From the NCBI RefSeq assembly GCF_900111865.1, contig NZ_FOJS01000014.1, forward strand, positions 1-62,351: a stretch of 62,351 nt of DNA. Direction: 5' to 3'. Source of the stretch: Parageobacillus thermantarcticus (lineage in GTDB: Bacteria; Bacillota; Bacilli; Bacillales; Anoxybacillaceae). Made by a program: the position numbers and the translations under genes. Positions within the stretch are counted from its first letter, which is position 1, and each line of letters opens with the position of its first letter. The notes beneath the pieces are model-generated. The model did no database searches, was not told where the DNA came from, and saw only the letters and a program-made list of their open reading frames with translations. Shown here in pieces: positions 37,524 through 45,476 of the stretch.

Positions 37524-38396
37524 ATGAAGCACGTACACGATTCATTACCACCTTATGTAAAAGTCGAAAACGGTGAGCTTTGGCTAACGGAAGATGACCG
37601 CGAAAATTTAAAAATCAGCTACCGTATTAAAGACATTATTTTCTCCGAACAATCCGACTTTCAACATGTCATGATTTTGGATTCTTACGATTTCGGGCGC
37701 ATGCTTGTGCTTGACGGAGTCGTGCAAACGACATCCATCGACGGCCATATTTATAACGAAATGATTTCCCATGTACCGCTGCAATTCCACCCGTCGGCGA
37801 AAAAAGTGCTTATCATCGGCGGCGGAGATTGCGGTGCGGCTAGAGAAGTAGCAAAATATAAACACATTGAAGAAATTCATATGGTTGAAATCGATGAAAA
37901 AGTAGTGCTTTCCTGCAAAGCACATTTGCAAGAAGTATCGGGAAATTTATCTGATCCGCGAGTACAGTTTATTTATGATGACGGGGTCGCTTTCGTGAAA
38001 GAACACGAAAACGAGTATGATGTGATTATTATTGATTCGTCCGATCCTGTCGGTCCAGCAGAGGCGCTCTTTTCGCGCGACTTTTACGCCAATGTCCGCC
38101 GCGCTTTAAAAGATGACGGACTAATGGTTTGCCAAAGCCAATCTCCGATTTTCCATTTGGACATTTTACGTCAAACCTATACAAACATTCGCGAATTATT
38201 CCCGCATGTTCAAGTTTATACCGCCACTGTGCCTACATATCCAGGCGGATTATGGAGCTTTACCATCGGATCGACAAAACCACTTTCTCTTCCAGAAACT
38301 TCAACGATTCCGTCGGACACGAAATACGTTAACGAAGGAATATTAAAACAATGCTTCCAGCTTCCGCAGTTTTTGAAAAAGGCGCTTGAAAAGTAA
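37524..38396 (+). CDS. speE: Spermidine synthase-family polyamine aminopropyltransferase
   Basis: A 290-aa protein with AAAGGAGGTCG upstream. The N-terminal beta domain ends LVLDGVVQTTSIDGHIYNEM. The decarboxylated-SAM binding motif is VLIIGGGDCGAAREVAKY (about 94-111), the catalytic Asp is in IIDSSDPVGPAEALF (about 175), and TYPGGLWSFTIGS closes the fold. It transfers aminopropyl groups to putrescine; in thermophiles of this group N1-aminopropylagmatine is an alternative substrate. It stands alone here, not with speB. Confidence 0.9.
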   Translation: MKHVHDSLPPYVKVENGELWLTEDDRENLKISYRIKDIIFSEQSDFQHVMILDSYDFGRMLVLDGVVQTTSIDGHIYNEMISHVPLQFHPSAKKVLIIGGGDCGAAREVAKYKHIEEIHMVEIDEKVVLSCKAHLQEVSGNLSDPRVQFIYDDGVAFVKEHENEYDVIIIDSSDPVGPAEALFSRDFYANVRRALKDDGLMVCQSQSPIFHLDILRQTYTNIRELFPHVQVYTATVPTYPGGLWSFTIGSTKPLSLPETSTIPSDTKYVNEGILKQCFQLPQFLKKALEK

Positions 38397-38448
38397 AGGA
38401 AAAGCGGTCGTTTTGTTATCAAGACCTAAATTATAAAAAATCCTAAAA

Positions 38449-38505
38449 ATAAAGGAGAACACATATTGTACATTGTACGTGACTAATATGTGTTCTCCTT
38501 TTCTT
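38449..38505. terminator. Strong bidirectional terminator
   Basis: A perfect 17-bp stem (AAAGGAGAACACATATT and its complement) between convergent speE and the DUF4871 gene. Confidence 0.85.
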
Positions 38506-38648
38506 TATTATTAAACTCATAGCCACCCATGCATGCATCACTTCGCAATACCATAGATGATGGAAGTTAATTCGTTCTTCCATGATACATGATAGTTGAG
38601 TAAAAAATTCAACAACATTCTGTAGCATAACCTAAAACAAATGGGAGG

Positions 38649-39062
38649 TTACTGAACATCCACTATAATCTGCCCAAACAACTCTTTTCCTATATAAGCA
38701 TTTAGAACCCACTTCCCCTTATCGGGCAACATCATGCTAGCAGGAATATCCGTATGACCGTTAACCGCTTTTGGTACACTACCATAAGGAGATACCCACG
38801 TATGACTCCCTCCATCGACTGTAAGTGCTTTACTCACTTTATTTGTGTCTTTTTGAACTGCGACCACTGTCAGTTCTCCAGATGGGATGTTATTGCCAAA
38901 GAAGTGCCACATATACTTGTTATTTACTCCTGCCTTCCAAGGAGTGGACAATATTCCTATCTTCCCTGGAATACCGCGGAGTTCCAGTCTTTCATAAGTG
39001 AAAACTTCACTTTCTTTCCAATCTATATGTTTTATTACAGACAGATTAAAGTTTGACTGCAT
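38649..39062 (-). CDS. DUF4871-like protein, apparently lacking a signal peptide
   Basis: A 137-aa protein. IPGKIGILSTPWKAGVNNKY then MWHFFG and WVLNAYIGKELFGQIIVDV match the core of the DUF4871 family as I recall it, an Ig-like extracytoplasmic domain. Those proteins usually carry an N-terminal lipoprotein or Sec signal. Here the start (MQSNFNLSVIKHIDWKESEV) has none and the ribosome binding site is weak, so the gene may be truncated. It begins 12 bp after the acyl-CoA dehydrogenase stop. Confidence 0.55.
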   Translation of the reverse strand: MQSNFNLSVIKHIDWKESEVFTYERLELRGIPGKIGILSTPWKAGVNNKYMWHFFGNNIPSGELTVVAVQKDTNKVSKALTVDGGSHTWVSPYGSVPKAVNGHTDIPASMMLPDKGKWVLNAYIGKELFGQIIVDVQ

Positions 39063-39074
39063 AGTTTTGCTCTT

Positions 39075-40244
39075 TTACTTTGAATTTAAAGCGCGATCCG
39101 CCACGATCGAAACGGTAATGTCATCGGACGGCGGATTGTGCAATCCGGCGCGGACATCGCGATAATATCGCTGCAATGGATTCTCGGCAAATAAACTTTG
39201 CCCGCCGACGATGCGCATTGCTAAATCAACGACATCGACAGCGGCATTCGTTGCAATATATTTTACAGTTGCCAATTCTTCTTTCATTTCTGTCCGTTTC
39301 TCCGGATAGCGGTCCCACTGATCGGCGATCGAATACATAAAATGCCGGGCTGACATCAAATGTATATCCATTTGCGCAATTTTTCGCCGCACTTCCGGCA
39401 CTTCGGCAATCGGATGGGAAAGGCTGTTTGGCTGATATGTTTTCGCGAACGCGATCGCCTCATTGCGCGCGGCAATGGCAATTCCTAAATAACACGCGGG
39501 AATATGTAAAAGCCAGCCTTGGGCATGACCTTTTGCTTTTGGCGAACTAAGCATTTCGACAAGCGCTTCTTCTTCTACTTCCACGTTTTCTAAAATAACG
39601 TCATCGCTTCGCGTCGCTCTCATGCCGAGCGTATCCCACGTTTTTTCAATTTTTAAACCAGCCGCTGTTTTTGGGATGAGAAAGTTTCCGACTTCTCCCG
39701 TTTCTTTAATGATTGCTGATACGATAAAGTAATCGAGCGCCGGAGCTAGCGAAGCGAACGTTTTTCGGCCGGAAATGACCCAGCGGCCGTTGCGGCGCTC
39801 CGCAGTGGTTTCCGGTTTTCCGCCGCGCGCTGGACTTCCTGTCGCTTTTTCGGAATGGGCGCTGTTTAATAAAACTTGTTTTTCCACCACTTCGCGGCAA
39901 ATTCGTTCAAAAATGGGTAACGGCCATTTTTTCGTCTCTGCAAGGTTCAGCAAAATGCCCAAATGCCAGCCGAGCGATAGCGCCGTCGCACCGTCTCCTT
40001 GGGCGATCGTTTCTTGAATAAGCAAAAATTCATAAAGGGAAATTTCCTCTCCACCATAGGATTTAGGGACAGTGAGAGAAAGAAAGCGCGCTTCTTTTAA
40101 ATCATTAAAATTCTCAAACGGAAATTCCGCGTGTTCATCGTACCATCTAGCGCGCTTATAAAATTGATCAGCAAGCCTCCGCGCCCGTTCGTACAAGTTT
40201 CGCTCCCGCTCTGTGCGAAGAAATAAATGATATAGTTCGTTCAT
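39075..40244 (-). CDS. Acyl-CoA dehydrogenase family flavoprotein
   Basis: A 389-aa protein with GGGGAG upstream of the ATG. The N-terminal helical domain contains TVPKSYGGEEISLYEFLLIQ. A middle beta domain contains GRWVISGRKTFAS and TWDTLGMRATRSDDVILENV. The C-terminal domain contains DLAMRIVGGQSLFAENPLQR followed by YYRDVRAGLHNPP, the FAD-binding end. Substrate unknown. It belongs to a broad group that includes sulfur-acquisition and secondary-metabolism monooxygenase-like enzymes. It is co-directional with the aminotransferase 72 bp upstream. Confidence 0.85.
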   Translation of the reverse strand: MNELYHLFLRTERERNLYERARRLADQFYKRARWYDEHAEFPFENFNDLKEARFLSLTVPKSYGGEEISLYEFLLIQETIAQGDGATALSLGWHLGILLNLAETKKWPLPIFERICREVVEKQVLLNSAHSEKATGSPARGGKPETTAERRNGRWVISGRKTFASLAPALDYFIVSAIIKETGEVGNFLIPKTAAGLKIEKTWDTLGMRATRSDDVILENVEVEEEALVEMLSSPKAKGHAQGWLLHIPACYLGIAIAARNEAIAFAKTYQPNSLSHPIAEVPEVRRKIAQMDIHLMSARHFMYSIADQWDRYPEKRTEMKEELATVKYIATNAAVDVVDLAMRIVGGQSLFAENPLQRYYRDVRAGLHNPPSDDITVSIVADRALNSK

Positions 40245-40316
40245 ATGTCTCCCCTTCTTTTTTCCATTATGGTTTTATTGTACACGTTGGGAAGCGGGGA
40301 TGGAAACGATATGCTG

Positions 40317-41816
40317 CTAAAGAGTAAATAAGTGGCGAACGTCGCGATCATCGTTGCGATGATGAAATTCGTTTTTTTTATGGTCATATATATACTCTTG
40401 CTTCCACTTTTCTTCGTGACGCACAATATGGCGGATCGCCCGAATGATATGATATATATCTTCGTTTGTCATAATTGGATGAAGCGAAATACGAACCCAT
40501 CCCGGTTTTGCTAGCAAGTTTCCTTGTTCTACTTGTGCCATCATTTTTTTCGATTGTTCTTTGTCAATTCCAAGCAAGTAATGGCCATACGGGCCAGCGC
40601 ATGAACAGCCGCCGCGCGCTTGGATACCAAAGCGGTCGTTCAAAAGCTTTACGACTAAATTGTAGTGTATTCCTTCGATCATAAATGATATGATGCCAAG
40701 CCGGTCTTCCCGGTGACCTTCTAAAATATGAACGCGAGGTATTTGCTTTAATTCGGATAAAAAAAGCGTCGTTAATTCTTTTTCCCGCTTCAGCATGCGT
40801 TTAATCCCCATTTTTTCTTTTAATTGGATGGCAAGCGCTGCTTTAATCGTTTGTAAAACCGGCGGTGTTCCTCCGTCTTCCCGCGTCTCAATGTCGCTGA
40901 TATATTTGTAATTTCCCCAAGGGTCTGTCCATATGACCGTCCCTCCTCCCGGATGATCAGGGATGCGGTTTTGATACAAATGCGCATCAAAAATAAGCAC
41001 GCCTGCGCTTCCCGGGCCTCCTAAAAATTTATGCGGCGAAAAGTAAATACCGTCTAATTTTTTTAGCGGGTCATCAGGGTGCATGTCGATGGAAACATAC
41101 GGAGCGGAGGCGGCAAAGTCGACGAAGCAAATTCCTTCGTGTTCGTGCATTATTTTCGCTAGTTGATGGTACGGCGTTTGAATGCCCGTTACATTCGAGC
41201 ATGCGGTAAAAGCGCCGATTTTTAGCGGGCGATGTGCATATGCCTGCAATAATTCCTGCAAATGATCGACATCAACGTCACCGTTTGCGTCCGGACGAAT
41301 TGTCACCACTTCTCCAATCGTTTCCGCCCACGATAATAAGTTGGAATGATGTTCCATGTGTGTGACGAAAATAACGGGGCGTTTTTCATCGGAAAGCTTA
41401 AGACGTGATTTCCACTGTTCCGGCACTCTTAAGCCGAGCAGCCGCTGCAGTTTATTTACCGCGCTCGTCATCCCTGCTCCTTCCATAATGATGACGTCAT
41501 TTCGTCCTGCGTTGACATGACGTTTAATCAATTCTTTTGCGTATTGGTACGCCAATGTCGTTTTCGTGCTCGTTATGTTTGATTCGGTATGCGTATTGGC
41601 AATAAACGAGCCAAGTTCTTCGGTTATTTTTCGTTCAATCGGCGCATACAAACGGCCGCTTGCTGTCCAATCTGCATAAATCATTCGCTGTTGCCCAAAT
41701 GGGCTGGAAAACGTCATATTTGCTCCAATTGTTGCCTCACGAAACGGTTGAAAATACGTTTCCAACTCTCCCCGGCATGTAAACGTCGCATCTCCGATGG
41801 TTGCTTTAATTTCCAT
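40317..41816 (-). CDS. Class V aminotransferase / cysteine desulfurase-like enzyme
   Basis: A 499-aa protein, longer than SufS or NifS (about 400). PLP Lys is in SPHKFLGGPGSAGVL (about 244-258). THMEHHSNLLSW (about 150-161) is the usual substrate-side His motif. ARGGCSCAGPYGHYLLGID (about 402-420) contains Cys residues where desulfurases carry their persulfide Cys. It may be a desulfurase or an isopenicillin-N-epimerase-like enzyme. AAAAGGGGAC lies upstream of the ATG. Confidence 0.8.
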   Translation of the reverse strand: MEIKATIGDATFTCRGELETYFQPFREATIGANMTFSSPFGQQRMIYADWTASGRLYAPIERKITEELGSFIANTHTESNITSTKTTLAYQYAKELIKRHVNAGRNDVIIMEGAGMTSAVNKLQRLLGLRVPEQWKSRLKLSDEKRPVIFVTHMEHHSNLLSWAETIGEVVTIRPDANGDVDVDHLQELLQAYAHRPLKIGAFTACSNVTGIQTPYHQLAKIMHEHEGICFVDFAASAPYVSIDMHPDDPLKKLDGIYFSPHKFLGGPGSAGVLIFDAHLYQNRIPDHPGGGTVIWTDPWGNYKYISDIETREDGGTPPVLQTIKAALAIQLKEKMGIKRMLKREKELTTLFLSELKQIPRVHILEGHREDRLGIISFMIEGIHYNLVVKLLNDRFGIQARGGCSCAGPYGHYLLGIDKEQSKKMMAQVEQGNLLAKPGWVRISLHPIMTNEDIYHIIRAIRHIVRHEEKWKQEYIYDHKKNEFHHRNDDRDVRHLFTL

Positions 41817-41937
41817 TGCTGTCCCCTTTTCTTGTGTTTTTTACTCATACAGTATGTAGAAAGCGAAAAAGTGGTCAATACAAAAACGAGGAACTCATTA
41901 AGCGGCAATATATTGGGGAAGCGGAAGATCAAATTCT

Positions 41938-42015
41938 GATTATAAAATTCCACTTTCATCTTAGTGAACTTAGGCTTCAGAAAAACATTACTTTTTACAC
42001 CATTTCTCGGACTCA
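41938..42015. mobile_element. Degenerate MITE copy
   Basis: TATAAAATTCC, an internal AGTGAACTTAGG and TTTTTACACC...CGGACT match the layout of the other IS256-type MITEs, with many substitutions. The region 41817-42171 holds nothing else but the terminator of the thioesterase gene. Confidence 0.4.
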
Positions 42016-42040
42016 CCAAGGTAATTTGGAAGGTATAAAA

Positions 42041-42073
42041 AATAGCTACCTTGATTTTTGGTAGCTGCTTTTT
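42041..42073 (-). terminator. Terminator of the thioesterase gene
   Basis: On the minus strand, AGCTACC / GGTAGCT followed by ATTTTTT. Confidence 0.7.
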
Positions 42074-42171
42074 GTTACATTTCGACTGAGATGTTTTTAT
42101 TTGTGTAAATCATATCGTTATTCATTTGAAGCGGTGCTATTACAGAGAGTTTACGTTCTTTGCAATTCGTT

Positions 42172-42594
42172 CTATTTCACTTGCTCTGAATCGGAAAGAA
42201 CATAGCGTTGCAATCGCTCTCGCAGATCGTCGGGAAGGCGTTCGCTTTGTTGTTTCTCAAAATTAAAATAGACAACGGCCGCCTCGCCAAGGGCGATGAG
42301 CGTGCCCGTTTTCGCATCTAAAACTCGATGAACGAGTTGAAAACTTTTATTGCCGATTTTTGAAACATTTGTTTCGATTTTTAATGTTTGTCCGAAATAC
42401 GCTTGATTAACGAAATCGCATTTGGCGGAAGCAAGTATAAACCGCCATTCTTTTACGTCACTGTTATAACCCAATTCTTCAAATAACCGGATGCGCGCTT
42501 CCTCGAGATATATAAAATAGCTGATATTGCTGACGTGTCCAAGCGCATCTGTTTCACAAAAACGAATATTGACGGTTGTTGTATGAGTTGCCAT
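42172..42594 (-). CDS. Acyl-CoA thioesterase, 4HBT hot-dog family
   Basis: A 140-aa protein. RFCETDALGHVSNISYFIYL (about 11-30) carries the catalytic Asp and the start of the long hot-dog helix; KCDFVNQAYFGQTLKIETNV follows. It hydrolyses an acyl-CoA; the chain length is unknown. Upstream, a CTCCCTCC complement gives GGAGGGAG as ribosome binding site. The word ACTAACCAGTCAGT about 20 bp upstream resembles half of a TetR-type operator. It is monocistronic with its own terminator. Confidence 0.85.
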   Translation of the reverse strand: MATHTTTVNIRFCETDALGHVSNISYFIYLEEARIRLFEELGYNSDVKEWRFILASAKCDFVNQAYFGQTLKIETNVSKIGNKSFQLVHRVLDAKTGTLIALGEAAVVYFNFEKQQSERLPDDLRERLQRYVLSDSEQVK

Positions 42595-42690
42595 CAGACT
42601 CTCCCTCCTTATTTAACTAACCAGTCAGTATGTTAATTTTATCATAGCTTGTCTTTTTGTTTAATTCAACTGTTTTTTTGTGTTTTGTTT

Positions 42691-42717
42691 GATTATTTAG
42701 CACATAGTTTTGTTTAT
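42691..42717 (-). promoter_or_regulatory. Ter-like replication arrest site
   Basis: Plus strand GATTATTTAGCACATAG then TTTTGTTTAT. The reverse complement gives CTATGTGCTAAATAATC against Ter CTATGTACYAAATNTTC. Intergenic. Confidence 0.7.
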
Positions 42718-42756
42718 TAAAATAGTGCAGTTATTAACGAACAGTAAAATAATAAC

Positions 42757-42991
42757 GGTTAAAGCCAAATTGTTATGTAAAATTCTATTACCAGCACAGT
42801 AAACTTAGATTGCGGGGATCAAGTCCGGGAATTTGTGGAAAAAGAAGCGGCAAAAAGCAGCTTGATTTTTCCAAAACGTTAATTCGCTGGACCAAGAAAT
42901 GAAAATCTACACAATAATCAGGACTTGATCATTACGGGAAAATAAAATCGCTTTTTACCGTTTTGTTTTTATACAATTTTGCGGACTTGAT
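42757..42991. mobile_element. IS256-type MITE interrupted by a second MITE
   Basis: The outer copy starts GGTTAAAGCCAAATTGTTAT and ends ...GCGGACTTGATC. Its interior matches the 12554 copy on both sides of an insertion. Flanks AATAATAAC and CGCAATAAC agree at six of nine positions, an eroded target duplication. Confidence 0.75.
42817..42930. mobile_element. Inner MITE, 114 bp, nested in the outer copy
   Basis: Ends GATCAAGTCC and GGACTTGATC are perfect inverted repeats. The flanking 8 bp ATTGCGGG / ATTACGGG is a target duplication with one mismatch. The interior differs from the outer type. Confidence 0.75.
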
Positions 42992-43063
42992 CGCAATAAC
43001 CAAAAATACCTTACAACGAAAAATAAAACGTAACGACATCGACAAGTATGTACACTGATGTCG

Positions 43064-44488
43064 TTACGCAAAAAAGATCGGCGCGATGAAATAAGCGACC
43101 GTCGATAATATTGCGCACAATAATGAAATACGCAATTTGTATTTCGCATAACTCATTAAGTCTAAATCCATCATCGACGCGGTTGTAATCGTTGTGTCGC
43201 CTAGCGGAGAAGCGAAAGCGCCGAACGTTCCGCTCGCAAATACCGCCCCGATCGTTATTGGCAGCGGCGCTTCCGTCGCCGCCGCTAACGTTACGCCAAG
43301 CGGCATAAAAATCCCCCACGTTCCCCATGATGTACCGATAAAATAAGAAATGAACGAACCGACGACAAATACGGTAGCAGGAACGACCTCTTTTGGAAGC
43401 CACGTTCCAAGCGTTGACGAAACATACGTGGAAAACCCTAATTCATCTGCGGCAAGAGACACCGCCCAAACGAGAAGAAGCATCCCGATCGGTGCCATCA
43501 ACTGATTACCGCCGTCAAAAAAATGATAAATCAGCTCATGCAACGGCTGCCGCCTGATGAGATAAAACACCGTCGTTGCGATGATTGTAACAAACAATGC
43601 CATTAACATCGCCATCGTCGCATCGGCTTTCGAAAACGCATCGATCATGGTAACGGCTCCATTTTTCGTCCCGCTGTACCAAAAGAAAAAAAACGTCAGC
43701 ACAAGCACAAGAAAAAGCGGAAAAAACAAATGAAGCGGTTCCCCTGTCACTAGCGCTAACTCTTTGCGCAGCCCCAATTGATGAAACGGATTCGTTTTTT
43801 CATTTTCTCTTTTTCTTTCCTTCCTTCCAATCCGCACGTTCGTCACTGTCGTCATCAATCCGACAAAAAGCGCGATGACTGCAAAAAAGTTGTACGGTAA
43901 GCTCGCTAAAAAAAGTTCGTAAGCCGATGTGTTGATTCCGTTTTGTTTGAGTGCTCCCGCTACCACCGACTCCATAAACCCGACAAATGCCGTTGCGGCG
44001 GGAAGAAGGACGATAATCGGTTCCGTTGATACATCGATCATATACGCTACTCTCCGTCGATCAACGCGAAATTTTCCAAGGATCGATTTCATCACAGGGC
44101 CAAGTAACATAATGCGAAACATCGGCATAAAAAAAGTAAACGGGACAGTAAGCCATATAAACAACAATAGCCTTCGCTTCGAATGAAGCCGTCCGTCGAT
44201 CCATTGCACAAATCCTTTCACTCCGCCAGCGATTTGAATCATGCCAATTAATGAACCAAATAAATATAAAAATGCAACTACTTTCAAATGTTCTACATCA
44301 TTCATCGTTTTTAACAGCGTGTCTACCGCACGCTCAATCGTAGCAAGCACGCTTCCTTTTTCTAAACAAAACGCGCCAACGACCAATCCGACGACAAGTC
44401 CAGGAACAATTTCTTTCAGCCAAATTGCAAGCGGAATGACTACAAGAAACGGTAATAAAGACAACCATGTTCCTTCCAACCAATTCAC
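43064..44488 (-). CDS. NhaC-type Na+/H+ antiporter family membrane protein
   Basis: A 474-aa protein with about eleven membrane segments and the NhaC-family pattern: PLAIWLKEIVPGLVVGLVVG, STEPIIVLLPAATAFVG and SYFIGTSWGTWGIFMPLGVT, then FGAFASPLGDTTITTASM. It exchanges Na+ (or a solute pair, as in malate/lactate NhaC relatives) for protons. GTG start. It lies alone between two Ter-like sites. Some NhaC relatives carry organic acids, so the substrate is uncertain. Confidence 0.82.
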   Translation of the reverse strand: MNWLEGTWLSLLPFLVVIPLAIWLKEIVPGLVVGLVVGAFCLEKGSVLATIERAVDTLLKTMNDVEHLKVVAFLYLFGSLIGMIQIAGGVKGFVQWIDGRLHSKRRLLLFIWLTVPFTFFMPMFRIMLLGPVMKSILGKFRVDRRRVAYMIDVSTEPIIVLLPAATAFVGFMESVVAGALKQNGINTSAYELFLASLPYNFFAVIALFVGLMTTVTNVRIGRKERKRENEKTNPFHQLGLRKELALVTGEPLHLFFPLFLVLVLTFFFFWYSGTKNGAVTMIDAFSKADATMAMLMALFVTIIATTVFYLIRRQPLHELIYHFFDGGNQLMAPIGMLLLVWAVSLAADELGFSTYVSSTLGTWLPKEVVPATVFVVGSFISYFIGTSWGTWGIFMPLGVTLAAATEAPLPITIGAVFASGTFGAFASPLGDTTITTASMMDLDLMSYAKYKLRISLLCAILSTVAYFIAPIFFA

Positions 44489-44546
44489 CCCTTTGTTGTT
44501 ACAAGGATAGCCATAATTATGAGAATTTATGATTGTTTTTTCTGTT

Positions 44547-44573
44547 GATTATTTAGCACATAGTTTTATTAGA
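44547..44573 (-). promoter_or_regulatory. Ter-like replication arrest site, best match
   Basis: Plus strand GATTATTTAGCACATAG then TTTTATTAGA, fitting both halves of the Ter consensus. Same orientation as the sites at 42691 and 47244. Confidence 0.75.
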
Positions 44574-44611
44574 TTTAATTGAGGTGAAAAAATGGTCAAT
44601 TATAATTATCG

Positions 44612-44700
44612 TTTAAAATTCCTTTTTCAGTTGAACTTGGGCTATCGAAAAATAAAATTGCTTTTGGTAATTTTCTTCTACACAATTTTGGGAACTTAAC
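44612..44700. mobile_element. Degenerate MITE copy
   Basis: AAAATTCC..., GAACTTGGGCTA, AAAATAAAATTGCTTTT and CTACACAATTTTGGGAACTT follow the family layout with many changes. Confidence 0.5.
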
Positions 44701-44739
44701 GAAAAAGAAACGAACACTTGCATGAGGACAAGTGTTCGT

Positions 44740-45453
44740 TCACTTTCGTCTCGCAAAATCGACAAAACGGAATTTATCGAGGCGGTGGCGCGACTCCGTA
44801 TACTGGAATAGCGTCGCATCATCCAAATAAACGAAATTTTTTACGACAACGACATGATCATAACCGTTTAAATCCAAATAGTTTCGATCGTCGTCATTGA
44901 CTTTTTCAACGGACATTTCCTTTTTCGCAAAGCTGATTTTTAGTTTTAGCTGTTTCTCCAAATACTCATAAATCGAATCTTCACATATTTCCCGCGTCAA
45001 TGTCGGAACATATTTTTTAAGAAAAAAATCTTTGTCTAAAATGATCCGTTCCCCTTCAATTTCACGGGAACGAATCACTTTCCATATTTCGTCTTTGCTT
45101 GTCGCGTGCAAATGTCGCTTTAAATACGAATCCGGCTTAATGACTTCCAGTTCGTTGACGATCGTTTTTACAGGCTGTTTCATATTTTGCGCCAATTCTT
45201 TAAAACTAACCAACCCGGAAACCGGAAAATCATATCTGCCAACATCCAAAACAATCGAGCCTTTTCCTTTCATTTTTTGAATATAGCCATGTTCGGAAAG
45301 CAAATTCAACGCTTTGCGAATCGTTTCTCTCGATGTGTGATACCGTTCGGCAAGTTCGTTTTCCGACGGCAGTTTGTCATACGGCTCCCAATGCCCTTGG
45401 CGAATTTTTTCGGCAAGATCGTGATAAATAGTTAAATATTTATTTTCATACAT
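44740..45453 (-). CDS. treR: Trehalose operon repressor, GntR/HutC family
   Basis: ATG at 45453 (MYENKYLTIYHDLAEKI), matching the start of B. subtilis TreR as recalled; 237 aa. The winged helix has LPSENELAERYHTSRETIRK. The effector domain has SGLVSFKELAQNMKQPVKT and ends TLFQYTESRHRLDKFRFVDF. Trehalose-6-phosphate is the inducer in B. subtilis. It follows the phosphotrehalase gene; operators lie in front of treP. Confidence 0.93.
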   Translation of the reverse strand: MYENKYLTIYHDLAEKIRQGHWEPYDKLPSENELAERYHTSRETIRKALNLLSEHGYIQKMKGKGSIVLDVGRYDFPVSGLVSFKELAQNMKQPVKTIVNELEVIKPDSYLKRHLHATSKDEIWKVIRSREIEGERIILDKDFFLKKYVPTLTREICEDSIYEYLEKQLKLKISFAKKEMSVEKVNDDDRNYLDLNGYDHVVVVKNFVYLDDATLFQYTESRHRLDKFRFVDFARRK

Positions 45454-45476
45454 ACGCTTCACCGACATGTATTGTA

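Noticed and set aside
40241-40426. 61-aa minus-strand frame between the dehydrogenase and the aminotransferase
   Set aside because: It overlaps the end of the aminotransferase gene in another frame and has no ribosome binding site.
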